NCBI GenBank assembly: GCA_013696065.1
Contig: JACCZJ010000135.1
Coordinates: 1-11,108 of the forward strand
Direction: 5' to 3'
DNA length: 11,108 nt
Source: Nocardioidaceae bacterium
Lineage (GTDB): Bacteria > Actinomycetota > Actinomycetes > Propionibacteriales > Nocardioidaceae
Positions 1 to 6,777 of the stretch are shown piece by piece (position 1 is the first letter of the stretch; the number at the start of each line of letters is the position of its first letter). The position numbers were made by a program, and so were the translations under genes. The notes beneath the pieces are model-generated. The model had not been told where the DNA came from. It worked only from the letters and a program-made list of their open reading frames with translations, and did not search any database.

Positions 1-674
1 CTCTCCGGGATCTCGCGGTCGGCGCGGCAGACGACGGCGTCGGGAGTAATACCGATCGACCGCAAGGCCGCCACAGAGTGCCGAGTCGGCTTCGTCTTGA
101 GTTCCCCCGAGGGACCGATGTAGGGAATGAGCGACACATGCAGGAAGAAACAGTTGTCTCGTCCCACATCGTGTCGAACCTGGCGGGCGGCCTCGAGGAA
201 CGGCAGCGATTCGATGTCGCCGACGGTGCCACCGATTTCGGTGATGACGATGTCGACGTCGTCGCCACCCATAGCGCGGATGCGTTCTTTGATCTCATTG
301 GTGATGTGGGGAATGACCTGGACGGTGTCACCCAGGTAGTCGCCTCTGCGCTCCTTACCGATCACTGTCGAGTAGATCTGGCCAGTGGTGACGTTCGCGA
401 GCTGGCCGAGGTCGACGTCGAGGAAACGCTCGTAGTGTCCGATGTCGAGGTCGGTCTCAGCACCGTCGCTCGTGACGAAGACCTCGCCGTGCTGGAACGG
501 GTTCATGGTCCCTGGATCGACGTTGAGGTAGGGGTCCAGTTTCTGCATCGTCACCCTGAGACCGCGCGACTTGAGCAGTCGGCCGAGCGAGGAGGCGGTC
601 AGCCCCTTGCCGAGCGACGAGGCGACGCCACCGGTGACGAAGAGATGTTTGGTCGGCCCAGCTTTCAAAGCCAA
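1..674 (-). CDS. pyrG: CTP synthase, N-terminal part (runs off the left edge)
   Basis: CTP synthase makes CTP from UTP, ATP and glutamine in the cytoplasm, the last step of de novo pyrimidine synthesis. The 224 codons present cover most of the N-terminal synthetase (amidoligase) domain. The P-loop GGVASSLGKG is at residues 15-24, followed by KLDPYLNVDPGTMNPFQHGE, SDGAETDLDIGHYERF, EIGGTVGDIES and CFFLHVSLIPYIGPSGELKT. The glutaminase domain and the stop lie beyond position 1. No ATG or GTG suits the start. I chose the TTG at 674 because GGGAG sits 5 nt upstream and it places the P-loop at the usual depth; a second TTG at 668 is possible. A 148-nt gap separates it from mctB, so it may have its own promoter. 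The gene order mctB then pyrG is the same as in M. tuberculosis (Rv1698-Rv1699). Nothing in the visible part is abnormal. Confidence 0.96.
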   Translation of the reverse strand, partial: MALKAGPTKHLFVTGGVASSLGKGLTASSLGRLLKSRGLRVTMQKLDPYLNVDPGTMNPFQHGEVFVTSDGAETDLDIGHYERFLDVDLGQLANVTTGQIYSTVIGKERRGDYLGDTVQVIPHITNEIKERIRAMGGDDVDIVITEIGGTVGDIESLPFLEAARQVRHDVGRDNCFFLHVSLIPYIGPSGELKTKPTRHSVAALRSIGITPDAVVCRADREIPE

Positions 675-731
675 GATCGCTCCCGCAGAGATCGGTGTGC
701 GGCGAGAACACTCACCCGTCCACGGGGTTTC

Positions 732-763
732 AATCTATCAACAAGACAGCCACATTGCGTCCA
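732..763 (-). promoter_or_regulatory. possible pyrG promoter
   Basis: On the minus strand a TGGACG (758-763) is followed 18 nt later by GATAGA (734-739), overlapped by TAGATT (732-737). Both are only loose matches to actinobacterial -35 and -10 boxes. This is the least GC-rich part of the 148-nt gap and it would leave a leader of roughly 50 nt before the TTG start. It is a weak guess; no sharper candidate is visible in the gap. Confidence 0.2.
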
Positions 764-776
764 CCCTTCGCCGATG

Positions 777-816
777 CGGCACGTGAAGTGTGCCATGCCG
801 CGTCGTTCACGTGCCG
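777..816 (-). terminator. 11-bp perfect inverted repeat after mctB (possible terminator)
   Basis: CGGCACGTGAA at 777-787 and its exact reverse complement at 806-816 enclose an 18-nt loop (788-805). The stem begins 7 nt past the mctB stop, where a terminator for the steA-mctB transcript would be expected. There is no T-tract after the stem on either strand, so it is not a canonical intrinsic terminator. Each arm contains the palindrome CACGTG, so the pair could also be a protein-binding site. The function is inferred from position only. Confidence 0.4.
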
Positions 817-825
817 TGTCGTTCA
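794..825 (-). repeat. 16-bp tandem duplication at the mctB stop codon
   Basis: Reading the minus strand, TGAACGACACGGCACG (825-810) is followed immediately by TGAACGACGCGGCATG (809-794), a match at 14 of 16 positions. The first copy starts with the TGA stop of mctB. The duplication contributes one arm and part of the loop of the inverted repeat at 777-816, so the hairpin may have arisen partly by local duplication. Confidence 0.6.
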
Positions 826-1761
826 TTGTGGCGGCAGCGACAACCCAGGGGGCAGGACCACTTCGCCGTCCACGATGCCGTACTGCCCGGCTTGCCCGCT
901 CGTGACTGCGAGGAGGGCGTACACGCTGGCCACGCGACCTGCTGCGCTGCCAATGACGTTGAGCGAGGCGAGATTGTCGGCGCCGGCGACGGCTTCGACA
1001 TCGGCAAGCGCAGCCAGCAGCCCAGCACGCGAGCTAGCCGCCGGCGTGGTAGCCAGGAGTACTGCGTCGGCGGTCTTGGCCAAGGCGGTGATGAGTTTGG
1101 TTTCGATCAGGTTCGTGGCCGCACTGAGGTCGTCGGTCCCATCGGCACCGTGCGCCAAGACGACGACCAGCGCTCCGCTGCGGAGTGGGTCGCCTTCGAC
1201 TTCGACGAGATTGGCGCCCTGAAGCTCGGAGTCGATCCTGGTGGCAACCTCGTCGAGCACGGGAGCTGAGCCATCGTCACCGGTCACATAGGCCCGCGCG
1301 ACCAGACCAGAGATGAGCTCGTAGGTGTCGTCCACCGGAATTCCCGAGACGTCTTGAACCCCTTTGGCCGAGCTCGTGGCCACGCTGTCGACATACGCCT
1401 TGCTGCCCGGGTCGGTGAAGGCCTCGTCGATTCTGACCGTGGCTGCCAACGAGCCGCCGGCTTGTTCGATGACGCTGGCGACTCCCTCGACCAGGTTGTC
1501 GTCGACTTCGGGGAGCACCACGAGTGTGATAACCACTCCCTCCAACTTCGCGCCGACGAGGGCTTCAGTGGCAGTCAGCGTGAGGGCCTCGCGAAACGGG
1601 TCGTCGTCCAGGGGCGCCGCTATTGCCTGGTCACCACGCCTACCGGCGGTATTGCGATCGCCTTCGTCTCTCTGCAGAGGGCCAGCACCCAGTGCCACAC
1701 CAGCCGCAAGGGCTACACAGATGGCGAGGATTGTCCACACATGTCGACGCAGCCAGCTCAT
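823..1761 (-). CDS. mctB: MctB/SteB family envelope protein ('copper transporter', DUF3186)
   Basis: This 312-residue protein has a short cytoplasmic N-terminus, one membrane segment at about residues 9-26 (WTILAICVALAAGVALGAG), then an extracytoplasmic domain ending in GQYGIVDGEVVLPPG. It matches the family in length (M. tuberculosis Rv1698 has about 314 residues) and C-terminal GQYG motif. Databases call it a copper transporter after work on mycobacterial MctB. The Corynebacterium homologue, SteB, works with SteA in daughter-cell separation, and the tight link to steA here favours that role. The ATG shares ATGA with the steA stop, with GGAGG 8 nt upstream. Odd: the stretch between the membrane segment and the globular domain (about residues 27-75) contains prolines and few leucine heptads, unlike the coiled coil I recall in the mycobacterial protein. 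The family call is firm and the function is uncertain. Confidence 0.88.
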   Translation of the reverse strand: MSWLRRHVWTILAICVALAAGVALGAGPLQRDEGDRNTAGRRGDQAIAAPLDDDPFREALTLTATEALVGAKLEGVVITLVVLPEVDDNLVEGVASVIEQAGGSLAATVRIDEAFTDPGSKAYVDSVATSSAKGVQDVSGIPVDDTYELISGLVARAYVTGDDGSAPVLDEVATRIDSELQGANLVEVEGDPLRSGALVVVLAHGADGTDDLSAATNLIETKLITALAKTADAVLLATTPAASSRAGLLAALADVEAVAGADNLASLNVIGSAAGRVASVYALLAVTSGQAGQYGIVDGEVVLPPGLSLPPQ

Positions 1762-2939
1762 CCGACCCGCCTCCGCACCCAGGCTTGAAAGTCGTCACCC
1801 CAATCGCGTAACTGATCCCACCACTCCTGGCCGACGGGGGTCGTCGCGATGGCGGCGACCACGAGAGCCAGAGCGAACAACACCACGAGCAAGACAAGCC
1901 AACCGCGCATCCGGTGCTGATACAGCTGAGCGACGGCCTTCGCGTCCACCAGGCTGGATCCGACCGCAGCCCGGGTGAGGAAGGAACTCGCCATCCCTGA
2001 GCGACCCTTGTCCACGAACTCGACCAACGATGCGTGCGAGCCGGCCATCACGATGAGTCGAGCGCCGTTGTAATGCGCGAGCAGGATGGCGGCGTCCTCG
2101 GCGGTGCCCTGTGTCTCGAAGATCTGTGGCGTGAACCCGAGTCGCTCCACGCGCTCAGAACCTCGAAGCCTCCCGCCTGACGTCGCATGCGCCACCACCT
2201 CTGCACCGCAGTGCAAAGCGGCGTCGGAGATATCACCGAAGTCAGTGACGATGAGGTCCGGCGGATGGCCGGCCTCGAGCAATGCGTCCGCCCCACGCTC
2301 GACTCCGATGAGGACAGGGGAGTTCTCTCGGATATAGGTCTTGAGCGACTTCAGGTCCCGTTCGTAGTCGAAGGCCCGCAGCACCACGAGCGCCTGGCGG
2401 CCCTCCAATGAGAGCACGGTGGCGGGGGCGCCCGCTCCGTCGAGGAGCAACGCGCGCTCGCGGCTCAGGTGTTCGATGGCGTTCGCACTGAAGGCCGCCA
2501 GCTGGCTCGCCATACCCGCCTTGGACTCCTTGAGCGCTTCCGCCACACGGTCGCTGGTCTGCAAGGTCCCGGACGCGATCAACGCCTCGTCCTTGTACAC
2601 GTTGTCGCCGTCGACGCGGATACGGTCGCCTTCACGGATGGCTGCGAACGCCTGAGGACCGACATCGTCCACCAAGGCGACTCCTGCCTCGAGCAGCACT
2701 TGGGGTCCCAAGTTGGGATAGCGCCCGGAGATGGAAGGTGCGACATTGACGACGACCTTGACGCCAGCCTCGACCAAGGCTGTCGCCGCACCGTGGTCGA
2801 AGTCGATGTGGTCGATGACGGCGATGTCTCCAGCGCGGGCGCGGCCCGCCAACGAGTGGGTACGGCGGTCCACTCGCGCGATACCGGTCACACCAGCTGA
2901 CTGGCGACCGCGACCCTTGCGGAGAAAATGGAGTCTCAT
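1758..2939 (-). CDS. steA: SteA-like cytokinetic ring / cell-separation protein
   Basis: SteA is an actinobacterial division-site protein that, with SteB, promotes cell-wall cleavage between daughter cells; this role comes from work in Corynebacterium. The 393-residue product equals the length I recall for M. tuberculosis Rv1697 and carries the family hallmarks: an N-terminal GIARVDRRTHSL, SPSISGRYPNLGPQVLLEAG-like block near residues 70-90 (here APSISGRYPNLGP), a central nucleotide-binding-like domain (LKSLKTYIRENSPVLIGV, GADALLEAG, LIVTDFGDISD), and one C-terminal membrane segment at about residues 346-367. The frame extends upstream to a TTG at 2972, but the ATG at 2939 or the GTG just before it at 2942 fits the family and has AGGA nearby. 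A 78-nt gap follows recN, and the stop overlaps the mctB ATG. The thiamine-pyrophosphokinase-like core is known from the family but not proven to be catalytic. Confidence 0.92.
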   Translation of the reverse strand: MRLHFLRKGRGRQSAGVTGIARVDRRTHSLAGRARAGDIAVIDHIDFDHGAATALVEAGVKVVVNVAPSISGRYPNLGPQVLLEAGVALVDDVGPQAFAAIREGDRIRVDGDNVYKDEALIASGTLQTSDRVAEALKESKAGMASQLAAFSANAIEHLSRERALLLDGAGAPATVLSLEGRQALVVLRAFDYERDLKSLKTYIRENSPVLIGVERGADALLEAGHPPDLIVTDFGDISDAALHCGAEVVAHATSGGRLRGSERVERLGFTPQIFETQGTAEDAAILLAHYNGARLIVMAGSHASLVEFVDKGRSGMASSFLTRAAVGSSLVDAKAVAQLYQHRMRGWLVLLVVLFALALVVAAIATTPVGQEWWDQLRDWGDDFQAWVRRRVG

Positions 2940-3020
2940 CACATGCAATCCTGCCAAAGGAGGCAAGCACAACCAGGCATCTGTCGGTCAGTGCGCGTGG
3001 CGCCCTACGGGCTTTCCGTG

Positions 3021-4721
3021 CTAGGCCGTGCGTTCCTGGTCCGCCAGGGCGACAAGCTCGTCGGCATGGTCCAGCGCCGCCTGTGATCCCTCGAGCCCCG
3101 CCAGCATCCGCGATAGCTCACGTCGACGGCCCGTCTCGTCGAGCACTGTCACTCCACTCGTCGTCACCCTGCCCTCGCTGCTCTTGCTGACGACATAGTG
3201 CATGTCCGCAAAAGCGGCCACCTGCGGGGAATGGGTGACGACGATGACCTGCGAAAACCTCGCCAGACGAGCGAGCCGTCGTCCGATCTCCACGGCAGCT
3301 TTGCCTCCCACCCCTGCATCTACCTCGTCGAAGACCATCGTGGGCACCGGTTGGCTGTCCACGAGGCACACCTCGATCGCGAGCATCACGCGTGACAGCT
3401 CACCACCTGATGCTCCCCTCTGCAGGGGCCGCGGCTCGGCCCCTCGATGCGGGGACAACATGAAGCTGATGTCTTCGAGGCCGTCTCGGCCCGGCGTCTC
3501 GAGGGGGGTCTGGCCGACCACGAACGATGCATGTGGCATGGCGAGGCCCGCGAGTTCTGAGGTGACCGACTTTTCGAGGCTGCGGGCCCCCATCCCCCGC
3601 TGCTCGGACAGCGCCGCGCCGTGGTCTGCCAGCTGCCCCTGGAGGCTTTGCTGCTCGTCGCGGAGTTGGGCGATCTTTGCGTCGTCGTCGCTCAACTGCT
3701 CCACTCGTTGCGCCGAGGCAGTCGCCCAGCTCAGCACGTCGTCGATCGTGTCGCCGTACTTGCGCTGTAGAGAGGTGAGATGGGCGCGACGTTCCTGGAC
3801 CCACGTGAGTCTCGTCGGGTCGGTCTCCAAACCGGTCGCGTATGCCGCGATGTCAGCAGCCGCGTCGACCAGGGCGTAGGACGCCGTTTCGAGATCGGCT
3901 GCCAGTGCATCGAGCCTCGTGTCGTGGTCACGTTCAGACTCGAGACTCTTGCGGGCGAGAGAAACCAGGCTCAACACGTCGGCGTTGTCGGGAGAGGCAT
4001 CGTCACCGCTCAGGATCAGGCGTGCCTCGTCGGCTGCCCGGCGCAGTCCGTCGCCGTGCGCCAGCCTGCTCTCCTCCGCGATCAGCTCGACGTCCTCTCC
4101 CCGCTGTGGATCGGTGCCTTCGATCTCGGCCAGGCCGGCCTTGAGCAGGTCAAGCTCTCTGGCCCGCTCTCGGGCCCGGGTTGTGACGTCGTCGAGTTCG
4201 GCGCTTACCGCGCGTAGACGGTCGAACGTATCGCGGTAGCGGGTGAGGGCCGCGATGAGACGCGGGCCGCCGTAGGCATCGAGGCACTGGCGTTGTCGCG
4301 GCGGCGAGAGCAGGAGTTGCTGATCCGACTGGCCGTGTACGACGACGAGGTCAGCAGCCCATCGTGCCAACACGGCGGCCGGGACAGCTGCACCGCCGGC
4401 TCGGGCCCGCGACCGGCCCTCAGCCGACACGGTGCGCACCAGCAGCAAGGATTCGTCGTCTTGCTCAGCGCCGGCTTCGGCGGCCTGCTGAGCCACATAA
4501 GCGTCGGGGGTGAGCCGGACCCGCCCCTCCACGCGTGCCTGGTCAGCGCCCTGGCGAACCGACCCGGGATCGGCTCGAGCCCCCAGCAGCAGGCCCAAGG
4601 CGGTGACGACCATGGTCTTGCCGGCACCGGTCTCTCCGGTGACGACCGTGAAACCAGGGCCTAGCTCGAGCGTCGCGTCGTCGATCACCCCCAGCGAGGA
4701 GATCGACAGCTCCTCAAGCAT
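3021..4721 (-). CDS. recN: DNA repair protein RecN
   Basis: RecN is an SMC-like ATPase that acts early in repair of double-strand breaks. The 566-residue product has the usual length and layout. Walker A GETGAGKT is at residues 29-36, a long central region with coiled-coil character lies at about 150-380, the ABC signature GASGGELSR starts at 436, Walker B TMVFDEVDAGVGG at about 461, and the switch THSPQVAAFAD at about 496. The open frame runs upstream to 5069, but that extension is the antisense-like reading of nadK and has no RecN homology. The ATG at 4721 gives MLEELSISSLGVI, the normal family start. The start overlaps the nadK stop by 8 nt, implying translational coupling. It ends in TAG, which shows that amber is a working stop codon in this organism. 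No SOS-box assignment is attempted because the upstream DNA is nadK coding sequence. Confidence 0.97.
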   Translation of the reverse strand: MLEELSISSLGVIDDATLELGPGFTVVTGETGAGKTMVVTALGLLLGARADPGSVRQGADQARVEGRVRLTPDAYVAQQAAEAGAEQDDESLLLVRTVSAEGRSRARAGGAAVPAAVLARWAADLVVVHGQSDQQLLLSPPRQRQCLDAYGGPRLIAALTRYRDTFDRLRAVSAELDDVTTRARERARELDLLKAGLAEIEGTDPQRGEDVELIAEESRLAHGDGLRRAADEARLILSGDDASPDNADVLSLVSLARKSLESERDHDTRLDALAADLETASYALVDAAADIAAYATGLETDPTRLTWVQERRAHLTSLQRKYGDTIDDVLSWATASAQRVEQLSDDDAKIAQLRDEQQSLQGQLADHGAALSEQRGMGARSLEKSVTSELAGLAMPHASFVVGQTPLETPGRDGLEDISFMLSPHRGAEPRPLQRGASGGELSRVMLAIEVCLVDSQPVPTMVFDEVDAGVGGKAAVEIGRRLARLARFSQVIVVTHSPQVAAFADMHYVVSKSSEGRVTTSGVTVLDETGRRRELSRMLAGLEGSQAALDHADELVALADQERTA

Positions 4722-5664
4722 CGCGCGATCTCTGTTGCTCCTGCCGTCGACGAGCCGCTCCGCCCCGCCATCCATCGACGGGGAGCTCGAACTTCGCCAC
4801 CAGGCGGTCGGTAAACGGCGCCTGGTGCAGGCGAGCAAGGAGAACCGGGCAAGCACCACGCCGCACCTCGACTCGTGAGCCCGGGGGCAGTTCGACTGAG
4901 CGACGCCCGTCGCACCACAACACTCCGCCAGCTTCGGAAGTAGCGCTGACCTCGACGGCCAACGTAGAAGACGGTGACGCGACCATGGGGCGGGCGAACA
5001 GGGCGTGGGCACTGATGGGCACCATGAGCAGGGCCTCGACCTCCGGCCATATGACCGGTCCACCACCACTGAACGCGTACGCCGTGGACCCGGTCGGGGT
5101 GGCGATCACTATTCCGTCGCATCCCCACCGAGACAGCGGCCGCTCGTCGATCTCGACGACCACCTCGAGCATGCGTTGTCGAGCAGTCTTTTCGATGCTT
5201 GCCTCGTTGAGCGCCCAGCCGTGCGACGAAACAACTCCGTCGTTGCTGACGACGACGTCAACGGTCATGCGCTCCTCGACGACATAGTTGGCGGCGATGA
5301 TGGCGTTGACCGTGAAGTCGAGGTCCTCCCACTCGGCCTCAGCCAGAAACCCGACGTGGCCAAGATTGACACCGAGGAGAGGCGTGCCGGCAGAACGCGT
5401 CAGAGCGGCCGCGCGCAGTATGGTGCCATCGCCTCCGATGACGAGCGCGATCTCGCAGCCGCTGGCGGCGTCTGTGCCCGGCTCCGTAACCTCGACCCCG
5501 CTGATATTCAGATCGTCAGCCTCGTCGGCGAGCAGACGGACCGAGAGACCAGAGCCCATGAGTCGCTTGCACACCGCGCTCGCTACCTCGACCGCGTCTG
5601 AACGGCCGGTGTGAGCGATCAACAAGACCCGGCGTGGGTCCGTAGCGACGATCGGCACTGTCAT
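4714..5664 (-). CDS. nadK: NAD kinase
   Basis: NAD kinase phosphorylates NAD to NADP using ATP (polyphosphate also in some actinobacteria) and is the cell's source of NADP. The 316-residue product shows all hallmark motifs: GGDGT at residues 77-81, GVNLGHVGFLAE at 98-109, the NE motif (ALNEASI) around 151-157, and TPTGSTAYAFSGGGP at 189-203. The C-terminus is slightly extended by an Arg/Gln-rich tail of about 20 residues that overlaps the recN start. The ATG at 5664 has GAGAGG 9 nt upstream and lies 12 nt after the tlyA stop. The order tlyA-nadK-recN is conserved in many Gram-positive bacteria and matches Rv1694-Rv1696. Its expression may be affected by the nonsense codon in the upstream tlyA. 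Confidence 0.97.
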   Translation of the reverse strand: MTVPIVATDPRRVLLIAHTGRSDAVEVASAVCKRLMGSGLSVRLLADEADDLNISGVEVTEPGTDAASGCEIALVIGGDGTILRAAALTRSAGTPLLGVNLGHVGFLAEAEWEDLDFTVNAIIAANYVVEERMTVDVVVSNDGVVSSHGWALNEASIEKTARQRMLEVVVEIDERPLSRWGCDGIVIATPTGSTAYAFSGGGPVIWPEVEALLMVPISAHALFARPMVASPSSTLAVEVSATSEAGGVLWCDGRRSVELPPGSRVEVRRGACPVLLARLHQAPFTDRLVAKFELPVDGWRGGAARRRQEQQRSRDA

Positions 5665-5676
5665 GGTTCTAGCCTC

Positions 5677-6483
5677 TCATTGAGGACCCTCGGAAACGAC
5701 CCGCTCCACCAGCGTCGGGTCGATCGACGGCGCGCCTTGGCGGAGCCAGATAAAGTATTCGACGTTGCCGGCGGGGCCTGGCAGCGGGCTCGCACACAGC
5801 GCCTGGACACCGAGACCGAGGTCGCTCGCGCTTGCTGCGATCACCAAGATCGAGTGCGCACGGTCCAAGGGGTCACGGACCACTCCCCCTTTGCCAAGCC
5901 TGTCCTTGCCCACCTCGAACTGTGGTTTCACCATCAACACCAGATCGGCGGACGCGTCCGCCACCGCGGCGAGCGCCGGCAGCACCAACTTCAGCGAGAT
6001 AAAGGACAGGTCAGCGACCACTACCTCAGGGCGGTACGGCAGGTCGTCAGCCGTCAGGCTGCGGACGTTCGTGCGATCGACTACGGCGACGCGCGGGTCC
6101 TACCGCAGTGACCATGCCAGCTGGCCATAACCCACGTCGACGGCAACCACGGAGGCGGCTCCGGCGCGCAACAACACATCGGTGAACCCTCCCGTGGAGG
6201 CGCCGGCATCGAGCGCTGATCTGCCTTCTACACGCAGTCCGGCGGGGATGAATGCCGCGAGTGCTCCGGCGAGCTTGTGCCCCCCTCGGGACACGTATTC
6301 TTTTGCGTTCGCCACCGGTATGACGCTCACTGCCTCGTCGGTGCTGACACCCGTGGCCGGCTTGGTCGCCGGCGCGCCTCTCACCCGCACGCGGCCCTCA
6401 GCGATAAGGCCGCTGGCATGCTCTCGACTGCGGGCGAGCCCACGCCGAACCAGTTCAGCGTCAAGGCGGGTTCGGCGAGGCAC
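5677..6483 (-). pseudogene. tlyA: tlyA, rRNA 2'-O-methyltransferase, interrupted by an in-frame TAG
   Basis: TlyA methylates ribose 2'-OH groups in 16S and 23S rRNA (C1409 and C1920 in M. tuberculosis), which sensitises ribosomes to capreomycin. From the GTG at 6483 the frame would encode 268 residues, the length of the mycobacterial protein, but codon 128 (6102-6100) is TAG. Before it lie an S4 RNA-binding domain (RLDAELVRRGLARSREHA, residues 6-23), K70 in SRGGHK and the SAM motif GASTGGF (94-100). After it, in the same frame, the sequence resumes with DPRVAVVDRTN and contains D158 (VVADLSFISL), K186 (VKPQFEVGK) and E242 (GNVEYF). These match the K-D-K-E set of the family. So a single codon is wrong and no frame is shifted. 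A TTG at 6498 overlapping the upstream stop (TTGA) is an alternative start. The 127-residue truncated product lacks three of the four catalytic residues and should be inactive. A sequencing or assembly error is possible. Confidence 0.93.
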
Positions 6484-6494
6484 CGGGCAAACAG

Positions 6495-6719
6495 TCAAGC
6501 TGGACGGATGTTTTCGAGATCAACGAGAGCCGGTTCGGGCGCTCCGTCAAGTACGTCGTGCAGTGCCGCGGAGATCTCGTCGTAGACCTGACCGTGCTCG
6601 TCGAGGTCGAGTTCATCGAGCTGATCGAGACGGGCGACAGCGCCGTCGACTCGCTGGTCACCTGTCGTTTCGCTTCTCAGCGCTCTCTCTGCATCGTCAC
6701 GTGATGGTTGCGCGGTCAC
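6495..6719 (-). CDS. conserved small hypothetical protein upstream of tlyA
   Basis: This gene encodes a 74-residue acidic protein with no membrane segment or signal peptide. The middle (VDGAVARLDQLDELDLDEHGQVYDEISAALHDVLDG) looks like two amphipathic helices. A small protein of this kind sits between the HAD phosphatase and tlyA in M. tuberculosis (Rv1693) and other actinobacteria; its function is unknown to me. The GTG start at 6719 is well supported by AGGAGG 5 nt upstream. The stop TGA overlaps a possible TTG start of tlyA, so it is probably translated together with it. The gap to the HAD gene is 58 nt. The conserved position and the strong ribosome-binding site make it a real gene. Confidence 0.8.
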   Translation of the reverse strand: MTAQPSRDDAERALRSETTGDQRVDGAVARLDQLDELDLDEHGQVYDEISAALHDVLDGAPEPALVDLENIRPA

Positions 6720-6777
6720 ACGGGCCTCCTTCGGCTTTCGACCCTACCCGCAGTCGCCACCTCGACGGGGCCGCCGC

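Noticed and set aside
78..905. Long plus-strand reading frame opposite pyrG
   Set aside because: It is antisense to the strongly conserved CTP synthase frame and runs into mctB; its translation has no recognisable family features. GC-rich DNA often leaves such open frames.
2943..3020. Weak hairpin near the steA ribosome-binding site (TGCC and GGCA around TCCTTT)
   Set aside because: It has only a 4-bp stem, far weaker than the ssb hairpin, and could easily be chance.
4722..5069. Extension of recN upstream to 5069
   Set aside because: The added residues are an out-of-frame reading of nadK, Arg/Ser/Pro-rich with no RecN similarity; the ATG at 4721 gives the normal RecN N-terminus.
6100..6102. 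Recoding of TAG as an amino acid genome-wide (for example pyrrolysine)
   Set aside because: recN and the HAD gene end naturally at TAG at the expected family lengths, so TAG functions as stop here; no pyrrolysine-related gene is visible.
5677..6483. Frameshift as the cause of the split tlyA
   Set aside because: The parts before and after the stop are in the same frame with no missing or extra bases (423 nt from 5677 to 6099 is a multiple of three); only one codon is aberrant.
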